NCBI GenBank assembly: GCA_004554385.1
Contig: SFMO01000066.1
Span: 1-14,883, forward strand
Reading direction: 5' to 3'
Origin: Ruminococcus flavefaciens
Lineage (GTDB): Bacteria > Bacillota > Clostridia > Oscillospirales > Ruminococcaceae
DNA: 14,883 nucleotides
Position 1 is the stretch's first letter. Every line of letters starts with the position of its first letter. Under the pieces are notes generated by a model. The model did no database searches and was not told the origin of the DNA. It saw only the letters and a list, made by a program, of their open reading frames with translations. The translations under genes were made by a program, and so were the position numbers. Positions 1-6,056 of the stretch are shown here, in pieces.

Positions 1-6
1 CAGACA

Positions 7-74
7 TACAGTGAAATACAGTAAGCGTTACACAGTAACATACAGTTGCATACAGTTCACGTTACATTGTAATA
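7..74. repeat. 34-nt tandem repeat, two copies
   Basis: Positions 7-40 and 41-74 are two adjacent 34-nt units. Both contain TACAGT twice at 10-nt spacing, then CGTTACA and GTAA; about two thirds of positions agree. The 3' part of each unit is a small inverted repeat: GTTAC-ACA-GTAAC at 27-39 and GTTAC-ATT-GTAAT at 61-73. The repeat may continue to the left of the window. Its function is not evident. It lies between an unseen + strand gene and the terminator that follows. Confidence 0.6.
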
Positions 75-77
75 CTT

Positions 78-111
78 GAGCCGAGGTTGTTCCTCGGCTC
101 ATTTTGTTTTT
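78..111 (+). terminator. intrinsic terminator of an upstream + strand unit
   Basis: A perfect 9-bp stem, GAGCCGAGG (78-86) with CCTCGGCTC (92-100), closes a 5-nt loop TTGTT and is followed by ATTTTGTTTTT. The T-tract lies on the + side only, so it mainly ends a transcript entering from the left edge. It also lies 26 nt beyond the stop of the convergent LRR gene and could help end that one. Confidence 0.85.
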
Positions 112-136
112 AGGTGGGGCTGGGTGTGGTTGGCGC

Positions 137-3100
137 TTACGCATCAATAGCATTTATCTTTCCGTCTGAATTAACATCAGCAGACTTCTTTTGCGCTTCA
201 TTGAATTCGCCCTTAGGATTTGATGTCTGAGTCAGTGCATATTCGACCAGAATAGCAGTAGCATCAACTGCATTTACCTTGCTGTCATTGTTTACGTCGC
301 CAAGTGAATAGTCAGCGGCAGTTGTAGTAGTCTCTGTAGAAGTCGTAGTAGTCGCTGTAGAAGTTGTAGCGGTCTCAGTGAAAGTTGTAGTAGTCTCGGC
401 AGAAGCTGTGATTGTTGTGGTAGTCGATACAGTCGATGTTGTTACAACGCCGATGTATTTTCCCTCATCGCTGAGATATCGAACTTTGCCTTCAACAGCT
501 TCGTTTTTATTGCCGATAGTTACGTTTTCCTTCCATGCTGCCTGAGTATTAGGATAGAAGACATTAATAATATCCTGACAGCCTTCGAATACATTATTGC
601 CTATCTGCTTGACATCTTTCGGAAGTGTAACATTTGCAACAGCAAGGTTCATAAAAGCATTATCCGGAATAATGCTTCCGCCTGATATTGTTATGTTTTT
701 GAGTGAAAGCGGAATGTTCTTGACTAAACCTACATTATTCGTTATACGGTATGTCTTGCCTTCAACTTCAGCGTTGAAGAGATAACCGAGCCATGTGGAG
801 GAAATCTTTTCATTTTCGGGAATGGGAGCAAAGCCTGCATACGGGAGAACGATCTCTTCAAGCGATATGCACTGATTAAAGATACCCTCGCCAATACTAT
901 TGCCACCTCCGTTGATAACGGCCTTTCTAAGAGAGGTACAGCCGCTGAACGCAAATTCACCGACGGTATTTGTGCAGTCGGGCACGTTTATTTCTTCTAT
1001 ACTTTCGCAGCCTGCAAAGGCGTATTTTCCGATATTTGTTATGCTGGTGGGAATGCTTGGAGCTATGTTCTTGCAGCTTGAAAAAGCGCGATCACCTATG
1101 ACCTGAGCTTTTGAAGGTATTTCGAATTTTTTAAGACCTGTGCAGCCTGAGAAAGCGTTGTTTCCGATAGAAGCTGCGTCGTCAGGTAGATTGACTTCCA
1201 TAAGGCTTGAAAGGTTCATGAACGCCTGAGCTGGGATATTTGCACCTCCTGTTATAGTTATGCCTGTAAGTGCAAGAGGAATATTTTTTATAGTACCATC
1301 TGAACTTGACGCATTGTATGTTTTCCCTTCAACAGCATTGCCGAACAGTAATCCCAGCCATGAAGCAGCTGCGGTATTATTGACGGTTTCAGATGACAGA
1401 CCGGCATAGGGGAGAGTAATTTTTTCAAGTTTGATACATCTGTTAAAAATGCTTTCACCAATGCTGTTGCTGCAGCCATTTATAACAGCCTTTTTCAGAG
1501 ATGTGCAGCCGCTGAATGCAGAAGCGCCTATATTTACGGTGCTCTCAGGCACAGTTATTTCTTCTATAGATTCGCAGCCTGCAAATGCAAATTTTCCAAT
1601 TCTTGCAATACCCGAGGGAAGCTCTGTGTTTATGGATTTGCAGCCTTCAAAAGCATAGTCGCCGATAAGAGTAAGTTTCTCGGGCATAGTGAAATCGGTC
1701 AGTTCGGAAAGATTGTTGAAGGCTTTGTTTCCGATGATTTCAGTGTCATTGGGTAATGTGATCTTTTTCAGGCTTGAAAGGTTCATGAACGCCTGATCGG
1801 GAACTTTATTGCCGCCTGTGATAGTAATGCTTGTGAGTGAAAGCGGGACATTTTTAATAGTTCCGTCTGAACACGTTGCAGCATAGGTCTTTTCCTCAAC
1901 GGCATTGCCAAATAACAGACCTATCCAAACCCATTGAGCAGATTTTGCATTTTCAGCAGACAGTCCTACAAAAGGAAGAGTAAGTTCTTCGAGAGCTGTA
2001 CATTTGTTGAATATGCTTTCGCCTATACCGTTGGCACCTCCCTGAATAACAGCCTTTTTGAGGGAAGTGCAGCCGCTGAATGATAGATCACCAATGATCA
2101 AAGCACTTTCAGGCACTGTTATCTCATCAATGGATTCGCAGCCTGCAAAAGCATATTTTCCGATCTCCCTCGTGGCGGAAGGAATAGTGATATTAATGCT
2201 TTTGCAGCCCTCAAAGGCGTGATCTCCGATGATAGTAACAGTATCTGGAAGATTTAGGTTTTTAAGGTCGATACAGCCTTTGAATGCGTTATTTCCCACA
2301 GAAGCAGTTTCATCTGGGATCGAAATATCGTTTAGGCTTGACATATTCATGAATGTATTGGCAGGGATAGCTTTACCGCTTGTAATAGTGATGCTTTTAA
2401 GTGAAAGCGGCACATTCCTTACAGTGGAGTTTGAGCTTTGAACTGAATATGTCATACCTTCAACAGAAGTTTTGAACAGCTGAGCTATCCACGATGATTC
2501 AGAGCTGTCTTGTGTGAGGCCGGCATAGGGGAGAGTCAGTTCTGAAAGAGCTGTACACTTATCGAAAGCGTATTCTCCGATGCCGTTGACGCAGCCATTT
2601 AAAACAGCTTTTTCAAGGGAAGTACAGCCGCTGAATGCAAAGATACCGATTTTGGATACGTTTTCGGGAACTATTACTTCAGTCAGCTTCTCACAATCTG
2701 CGAAGGCATATGAGTCAATAGTATTTAAATTCACACCAAACTGTACATTTGTAAGTGACGAGCATCCTGAAAAAGCATGATCGTTGATCGCTGACAGATT
2801 TTCTGGAAGATTTAGCACGCCTGCTTTTTCCGAAGTTTTTTTACCACAGTTTATAATACTGAGCAAAGAGCAGTTTGAAAAGGCATTTTTATCAATGGTT
2901 TTAATAGAATCGGGAAGTGTGAGCTCTTCAAGAGCGCTGCAATCGCTAAAGAGACGTGCGCTGATATTAGTGATATCACCTTGATCGTTGGTGATAATAA
3001 CTTTTTTTATTGCAGCAGCGTTTTTAGTGAAAGGAGATGTGCGGTAGTCACTCATGGCACCGCTTCCGCTTATATAAAGAGTACCATCATCATGTAGTTC

Positions 3101-3355
3101 GTAAACTATACTTACTCCTATAGTACCCTCCTGTATTATCTCTGATTCGTAAGAAGCGGCTTCAGTACCTGCATTTTCCGTATCTTCAATCTGAGAAACA
3201 GACTCAGAGTTTTCGGCTGACTTAGTGAGATGAGCAGAGGTTATCTCCGAAGTAAATTCCATTTTTTTTGTTTCAGCACCGCTGACACTGCATTGAAGTG
3301 CACTTGTTACACAAAGTACGGTACTGAGTGCCGCAGCAGTTATTTTGTTTAGCAT
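137..3355 (-). CDS. secreted BspA-like leucine-rich-repeat protein with C-terminal dockerin
   Basis: Large secreted repeat protein of 1072 aa, probably a surface or cellulosome-associated binding protein. Residues 1-27 are a signal peptide (Lys, hydrophobic core, cleavage near SGA). From about residue 125 to 935 come LRR_5/BspA-type repeats with the signature AFxGCxSLxxxxIPxxVxxIG. A Thr-rich linker (about 971-1013) leads to a type I dockerin (1018-1072) with two calcium loops, DVNNDSKVNAVDA and DVNSDGKINAIDA. The protein stops right after the second loop, so the helix normally following it is missing. I chose the ATG at 3355 because AAGGAG (3365-3370) sits 9 nt upstream; the in-frame TTG at 3361 is only 3 nt from it. 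Dockerins bind cohesins on scaffoldins, so this protein may be displayed on the cell surface; its ligand is unknown. Transcribed alone from the promoter at 3396-3424. Confidence 0.9.
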   Translation of the reverse strand: MLNKITAAALSTVLCVTSALQCSVSGAETKKMEFTSEITSAHLTKSAENSESVSQIEDTENAGTEAASYESEIIQEGTIGVSIVYELHDDGTLYISGSGAMSDYRTSPFTKNAAAIKKVIITNDQGDITNISARLFSDCSALEELTLPDSIKTIDKNAFSNCSLLSIINCGKKTSEKAGVLNLPENLSAINDHAFSGCSSLTNVQFGVNLNTIDSYAFADCEKLTEVIVPENVSKIGIFAFSGCTSLEKAVLNGCVNGIGEYAFDKCTALSELTLPYAGLTQDSSESSWIAQLFKTSVEGMTYSVQSSNSTVRNVPLSLKSITITSGKAIPANTFMNMSSLNDISIPDETASVGNNAFKGCIDLKNLNLPDTVTIIGDHAFEGCKSINITIPSATREIGKYAFAGCESIDEITVPESALIIGDLSFSGCTSLKKAVIQGGANGIGESIFNKCTALEELTLPFVGLSAENAKSAQWVWIGLLFGNAVEEKTYAATCSDGTIKNVPLSLTSITITGGNKVPDQAFMNLSSLKKITLPNDTEIIGNKAFNNLSELTDFTMPEKLTLIGDYAFEGCKSINTELPSGIARIGKFAFAGCESIEEITVPESTVNIGASAFSGCTSLKKAVINGCSNSIGESIFNRCIKLEKITLPYAGLSSETVNNTAAASWLGLLFGNAVEGKTYNASSSDGTIKNIPLALTGITITGGANIPAQAFMNLSSLMEVNLPDDAASIGNNAFSGCTGLKKFEIPSKAQVIGDRAFSSCKNIAPSIPTSITNIGKYAFAGCESIEEINVPDCTNTVGEFAFSGCTSLRKAVINGGGNSIGEGIFNQCISLEEIVLPYAGFAPIPENEKISSTWLGYLFNAEVEGKTYRITNNVGLVKNIPLSLKNITISGGSIIPDNAFMNLAVANVTLPKDVKQIGNNVFEGCQDIINVFYPNTQAAWKENVTIGNKNEAVEGKVRYLSDEGKYIGVVTTSTVSTTTTITASAETTTTFTETATTSTATTTTSTETTTTAADYSLGDVNNDSKVNAVDATAILVEYALTQTSNPKGEFNEAQKKSADVNSDGKINAIDA
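572..2707 (-). repeat. four tandem ~187-aa super-repeats inside the LRR gene
   Basis: The LRR array has a higher-order period. The block beginning YAFAGCESI recurs at residues 217, 402, 589 and 778 (counted from the ATG), giving units at 2153-2707, 1592-2152, 1025-1591 and a partial one at 572-1024 (185, 187, 189 and about 151 codons). Each full unit holds several LRRs plus an unusual insert with a Trp and a (L)FxxxVExxTY motif, then NVPLSL/NIPLSL, TITGG and AFMN. DNA identity is visible too: TCGCAGCCTGCAAA recurs near 1010, 1573 and 2138. This indicates duplication of a whole multi-LRR module. Confidence 0.85.
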
Positions 3356-3395
3356 GATCAAACGCTCCTTATTATTTTTTATACAGCCATATTCT

Positions 3396-3424
3396 ATTAT
3401 ATATCATATTCAAATCAAAGTCAA
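3396..3424 (-). promoter_or_regulatory. sigma-A-type promoter of the LRR gene
   Basis: Read on the minus strand: TTGACT (3424-3419), 17 bp, TATAAT (3401-3396). It lies about 40 bp upstream of the LRR start codon. Confidence 0.75.
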
Positions 3425-3536
3425 ACCATTTATTATGATAATTATAATGTATTGACCAAATATAGCCATTTTATTTTTCGATTTTATACGGCAACGTCAA
3501 ATAAAAAAGCTACTCATTTAATAAGGATGCATATAT

Positions 3537-3830
3537 TCACCAAAGCAGCTTTTCGAAGTGCTTCATAGCTCCTATAGTGTTCTCTTTATTGGTGAATGCA
3601 GTCAGACTGAATCAGAGGTTGTCGTTTTTACCGAAGTCGCCACCGGGAGTATCGACAACACCTGCTTTTTCAAGAATAAAATCGAAGAAGGTGCAGCTCT
3701 TCATTCCGAAGGAGCACTCAAACCATATATACAGCGAATTTACACCGCCTGTGAAGCGTGTGCCAAGCTCACTCATCGTATTCTCATTACCATTTAGGAA
3801 ACGGAGCTAGATACTTGTACAGTTATTCAT
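3537..3830 (-). pseudogene. dapL: relic of LL-diaminopimelate aminotransferase (C-terminal quarter)
   Basis: Translating the minus strand from ATG 3830 gives 98 codons in one frame with two internal stops (codons 8 and 73). The text between and after them matches the C-terminal end of DapL: FTGGVNSLYIWFECSFGMKS, CTFFDFILEKAGVVDTPGGD, FGKND, stop, then FSLTAFTNKENTIGAMKHFE. Family members read FGGxNSPYIWLK..GMxSWEFFDxLL..AxVVGTPGxGFG and FRLTAFGxRENT at the same places. Intact DapL is about 400 aa and makes LL-DAP for lysine and peptidoglycan synthesis, so three quarters of the gene is missing. A strong RBS (AAGGAG 3837-3842, 6 nt from the ATG) and a promoter remain. Recognition is from remembered family motifs, not a search. 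Confidence 0.8.
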
Positions 3831-3875
3831 AATAAACTCCTTTTTCAAAAATCAAGTTTAACTTTTTCTTCACTT

Positions 3876-3904
3876 ATTATACAACTCGAAATGGTAAATC
3901 GCAA
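3876..3904 (-). promoter_or_regulatory. promoter in front of the dapL relic
   Basis: Minus strand TTGCGA (3904-3899), 17 bp, TATAAT (3881-3876). It is followed by the relic's intact RBS and ATG, so the truncated reading frame may still be transcribed. Confidence 0.55.
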
Positions 3905-4148
3905 AGTAAAAATGTATATTTTCTTATTTTAACCAAACAATTAATTTTGAATTCTATTAATAAAAATATTATACTTGTATTTTGAATCATAAAGAAGATT
4001 AATGTCAATAGCATAACAATATAAAAAGGTATCCTGCACAATAAAAGCAAGATGTCTTTGTTGAATACATAGAATCATTTTTGCTATTTTCACTGTCCGC
4101 TTGACAGGGGCATCTCAATTAATCTGAGGGAGATCTTTTTTCTTGGGC
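3905..4148. other. AT-rich intergenic stretch, no gene seen
   Basis: No convincing reading frame or RNA gene on either strand. The stretch probably contains the left end of the mobilizable element, because host-like dapL debris lies on one side and the first element promoter on the other. No direct or inverted repeat shared with the right end could be found by eye. Confidence 0.4.
4112..4141 (+). terminator. weak candidate terminator
   Basis: ATCTC (4112-4116) can pair with GAGAT (4130-4134), with a further CTCA/TGAG pairing possible inside, followed by CTTTTTT (4135-4141). The stem is short and AT-rich, and no + gene precedes it closely. It could insulate the element's first promoter just downstream. 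Confidence 0.25.
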
Positions 4149-4177
4149 TTGACAATGTCTCAATAGTATGTTACAAT
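4149..4177 (+). promoter_or_regulatory. promoter of the zinc-finger gene
   Basis: TTGACA (4149-4154), 17 bp, TACAAT (4172-4177): near-perfect housekeeping promoter, with start of transcription expected near 4184 and a leader of about 45 nt before the RBS AAGGAGG (4218-4224). Confidence 0.8.
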
Positions 4178-4229
4178 AAAGCTAAAAAGTAATATAAACA
4201 TTCTTTGATGTAATTACAAGGAGGTTAGT

Positions 4230-5015
4230 ATGGAACATCTATTAGTAAGCCATTGGTATAAGAATACAAGATACGAAATACAGAGCATAAACGGAACGGA
4301 GTATATTGTTCCATGCGAGTACGGATCGGTGTATGATCCTATCAAGAGCGAAAATGAAATGATGACCGACGCACTAAATCTTGGCAAGTACCTGACAGAG
4401 AACGATCTTGGTCAGAATGAAATGGTATTGGACTTCGTTCACAAATATGGTCTGCTCGGTATTATGCCTGATATCGCAGGTTCGGATATAGGCAAAAATG
4501 ACCGTGTCATAGTCCAAGACAATATCTTTACTGACAGCGGTATCGTTGATGTGAATGAGTTCACAAAGACATTCTTCCCCCTCGATAACATCGACATACT
4601 TGCTAAATCCAATCAGAAAGGCAAGCTGAGACTTTACTACCGCAGCCCGATATATTCGACAATGTTCCTGCGAAAGTATAGATACTGCGAGCCGCTTGAA
4701 TGGGTAAAGAAATACTTTAAACATCTGTACAGCTTCACGATAAGCAAGGAATCAAAGCTGACGGAGTTCATACCTCCTCGTCTGACCTACAAGATAGATA
4801 ACAGGAACGGACTGAACCTGCTGTGCGAGTATGATTCGCTCAAGGCAATGATTGATCTCGCCTTTGCTAAAGCAGTGACAGACGATAAGAAACCGCTCCG
4901 TACCTGCAAGCACTGCGGAAAGCTGTTCTATGCCACCGATATACGCAGTGAGTTCTGTTCCGCAAGATGTCGCAATCAATATAATGTTTACAAATCAAGA
5001 GCAAAGCACAATTGA
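4230..5015 (+). CDS. uncharacterised protein with C-terminal CxxC-CxxxC zinc finger
   Basis: 261 aa, no signal peptide or membrane segment, so cytoplasmic. The first 220 residues match nothing I can name. The C-terminal end is a clear metal-binding finger: C226-x2-C229-x13-C243-x3-C247, with KHCGKLFYATDIRSEFCS followed by ARCRNQYNVYKSRAK. This resembles the finger of CGNR-type and DUF6076-like proteins, which occur on mobile elements of Clostridia; the link is from memory and tentative. The basic tail suggests nucleic-acid binding. ATG at 4230 follows AAGGAGG with a 5-nt gap. It is monocistronic: it has its own promoter, and its stop codon lies in the loop of its terminator. Possible roles are element regulator or cargo; no function can be assigned. 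Confidence 0.75.
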   Translation: MEHLLVSHWYKNTRYEIQSINGTEYIVPCEYGSVYDPIKSENEMMTDALNLGKYLTENDLGQNEMVLDFVHKYGLLGIMPDIAGSDIGKNDRVIVQDNIFTDSGIVDVNEFTKTFFPLDNIDILAKSNQKGKLRLYYRSPIYSTMFLRKYRYCEPLEWVKKYFKHLYSFTISKESKLTEFIPPRLTYKIDNRNGLNLLCEYDSLKAMIDLAFAKAVTDDKKPLRTCKHCGKLFYATDIRSEFCSARCRNQYNVYKSRAKHN

Positions 5016-5030
5016 TGCTTTGCTCTTTTT
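4998..5030 (+). terminator. strong intrinsic terminator after the zinc-finger gene
   Basis: AGAGCAAAGCA (4998-5008) pairs perfectly with TGCTTTGCTCT (5016-5026); the 7-nt loop contains the stop TGA of the gene, and TTTTT follows. The 5' arm is coding sequence for the last residues. Confidence 0.9.
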
Positions 5031-5053
5031 GTTTCAAAATAAAAATGAAGGCC

Positions 5054-5081
5054 TTGACAAATAAAAATAGTGTGTTATAAT
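5054..5081 (+). promoter_or_regulatory. main promoter of the element's non-coding leader
   Basis: TTGACA (5054-5059), 16 bp, TATAAT (5076-5081). Both hexamers are perfect consensus. Transcription should start near 5088, about 970 nt upstream of the first large downstream gene (RepA-like, 6057), so it drives a long untranslated RNA. Confidence 0.85.
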
Positions 5082-5141
5082 ATAATCGAGAAAAAGTAAT
5101 AGTATATATTCAGTATACGATTACAATTAGATGTGAAGTAC

Positions 5142-5217
5142 GAGCAGAGTTCGGTCAGTGAACCTGCTCATTCTTCTCAAAGGCGTGTAATATGATATTT
5201 TGCGATATATATTACAC
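5142..5217 (+). promoter_or_regulatory. two strong leader hairpins
   Basis: Hairpin 1: GAGCAG-A-GTTC (5142-5152) pairs with GAAC-CTGCTC (5160-5169), 10 bp with one bulged A and loop GGTCAGT. Hairpin 2: GTGTAATAT-G-ATAT (5185-5198) pairs with ATATATATTACAC (5205-5217), 13 bp with one bulged G and loop TTTGCG. They are the first structures of the transcript from 5054-5081. Neither has a T-tract, so they are not ordinary terminators; they may protect the 5' end or bind a regulator. Confidence 0.55.
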
Positions 5218-5248
5218 AACAAAAAATGATACAAAGAGGTGACCTGAA

Positions 5249-5260
5249 ATGAACAATTAA
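5249..5260 (+). other. three-codon minicistron with strong Shine-Dalgarno
   Basis: ATG AAC AAT TAA follows AAAGAGGTGA (5233-5242) after 6 nt, an excellent match to the anti-Shine-Dalgarno sequence. It would encode only MNN. Placed between the leader hairpins and the structured RNA, it may be a ribosome-loading site that couples translation to leader folding, or the debris of a lost gene start. The frame after the stop stays open for a while but resembles no known protein. Confidence 0.35.
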
Positions 5261-5299
5261 AAACTAAACAGTAACTTGAAAATTGAATATGGGATCAGG

Positions 5300-5650
5300 A
5301 GTTACGTTGTTTCCGATGGTGGGGCGGTGAGCCGTACCAGCCCAGAGATGCGCGATGACCACGAAAGAGCGAGCGATAACATCTCTGGTTTCACATAGCG
5401 CAGATGTGAAGTAGCGACGAAAGTCGGGAACGGATACTTACACTCAGCCACAGTCCGAGCGCGATAAAACCGTCGCAGGCAATGGGAGTGTGCCGGGGCA
5501 GCCGAGCATTTAGGTTGTCTATGAGTTCGATGTGCAGTCGGGCGGCTCCTGATTCGTCAGGCAAGAGTGCGGTGGATACCACTGTGAGTTCGCAGCAGGT
5601 CCATGATGTATCGCGCACTTTTGTACTGACCCGTTCGTGATGTATCTGAT
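5300..5650 (+). ncRNA. putative large structured RNA in the element leader
   Basis: No supported reading frame, but a dense series of RNA-like hairpins, more GC-rich than the surroundings. CCAGAGATG (5342-5350) pairs with CATCTCTGG (5380-5388). TTCACAT (5390-5396) pairs with ATGTGAA (5404-5410). CGAC-GAAA-GTCG (5415-5426) carries a GNRA tetraloop. ACACTC (5440-5445) pairs with GAGTGT (5486-5491), enclosing GCGA/TCGC. CCTGA-TTCG-TCAGG (5548-5561) has a TTCG tetraloop. TGCG (5568-5571) with CGCA (5591-5594) encloses GTGG-ATA-CCAC (5572-5582). The strand follows the strong promoter at 5054-5081. Limits are approximate. It is not recognised as a named family; large mobile-element RNAs of Clostridia are the obvious comparison. 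It could act as a stand-alone RNA, an attenuator for the RepA-like gene or part of a replication origin. Confidence 0.5.
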
Positions 5651-5660
5651 ATATGTGCCC

Positions 5661-5702
5661 AAAACAGTCCAAATTGCAATAAGGATACTGCTCCCACATT
5701 TT
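5661..5702. repeat. 42-nt direct repeat, copy 1
   Basis: Starts AAAACAGT and ends with a block (5681-5702) that is identical over 22 nt to the second copy; only the middle of the unit differs. The two copies lie 233 bp apart, flanking an AT-rich stretch upstream of the RepA-like gene. Candidates are iteron-like binding sites or a segment duplication. Confidence 0.8.
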
Positions 5703-5893
5703 ATGCTGAAATGCTTATTTTGCACTTATAATCATTCAAAACTGTCATCATAACAGCTTTGAGTTGAAATGTTTGCAAAGCTCTATTCTATGCGCTTTGC
5801 GGTCGATGATTTGCTTTAGTGAGAAAAGGTCGGTTCTCGTAAAAAAGAATTTGTGTTTCGGAAAACGTTTCGGAGCAGTCAAAAATATATGCA
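5703..5893. other. AT-rich spacer between the direct repeats
   Basis: No gene supported. Minor structures: GCAAAGC (5775-5781) pairs with GCTTTGC (5794-5800); GAGAA/TTCTC lies around 5821-5838; the octamer GTTTCGGA occurs twice (5855-5862, 5867-5874). With the flanking repeats, this AT-rich stretch resembles the layout of a replication origin, but no replication signal is proven. Confidence 0.35.
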
Positions 5894-5935
5894 AAAACAG
5901 TGCGTTTTGCATAAAGGATACTGCTCCCACATTTT
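5894..5935. repeat. 42-nt direct repeat, copy 2
   Basis: Second copy of the unit at 5661-5702: AAAACAGT at 5894-5901 and the identical 22-nt block at 5914-5935 are the same distance apart as in copy 1. It ends about 120 nt before the RepA-like start codon. Confidence 0.8.
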
Positions 5936-5958
5936 TACCTGTGGAGATTAGAAATCCG

Positions 5959-6031
5959 CCCGACACAGCCCACACAAATAGTTCGCGCGAGCACTTGCCC
6001 GTAACGAAAAAAGCTGTTGGCTGTGTTCGGG
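5959..6031 (+). promoter_or_regulatory. long-range hairpin just upstream of the repA-like RBS
   Basis: CCCGACACAGCC (5959-5970) pairs with GGCTGTGTTCGGG (6019-6031), 12 bp with one bulged A, closing a loop of 48 nt. The 3' arm ends 11 nt before AAAGGAGG (6043-6050). There is no T-tract, so it is more likely a folding switch, RNA-stability or protein-binding element than a terminator. Confidence 0.5.
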
Positions 6032-6056
6032 AATCTCATGGGAAAGGAGGAATTGT

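Noticed and set aside
2..79. Open frame of 25 codons ending at TGA 77-79
   Set aside because: Too short to judge and without recognisable protein features; kept only as a remark.
3359..3361. TTG as start of the LRR protein
   Set aside because: Only 3 nt from the RBS; ATG at 3355 has the proper 9-nt spacing and gives a normal signal peptide.
3558..3810. Two overlapping + strand reading frames of 77-79 codons
   Set aside because: They are antisense to the dapL relic, whose minus-strand translation matches a known family; no RBS supports the + frames.
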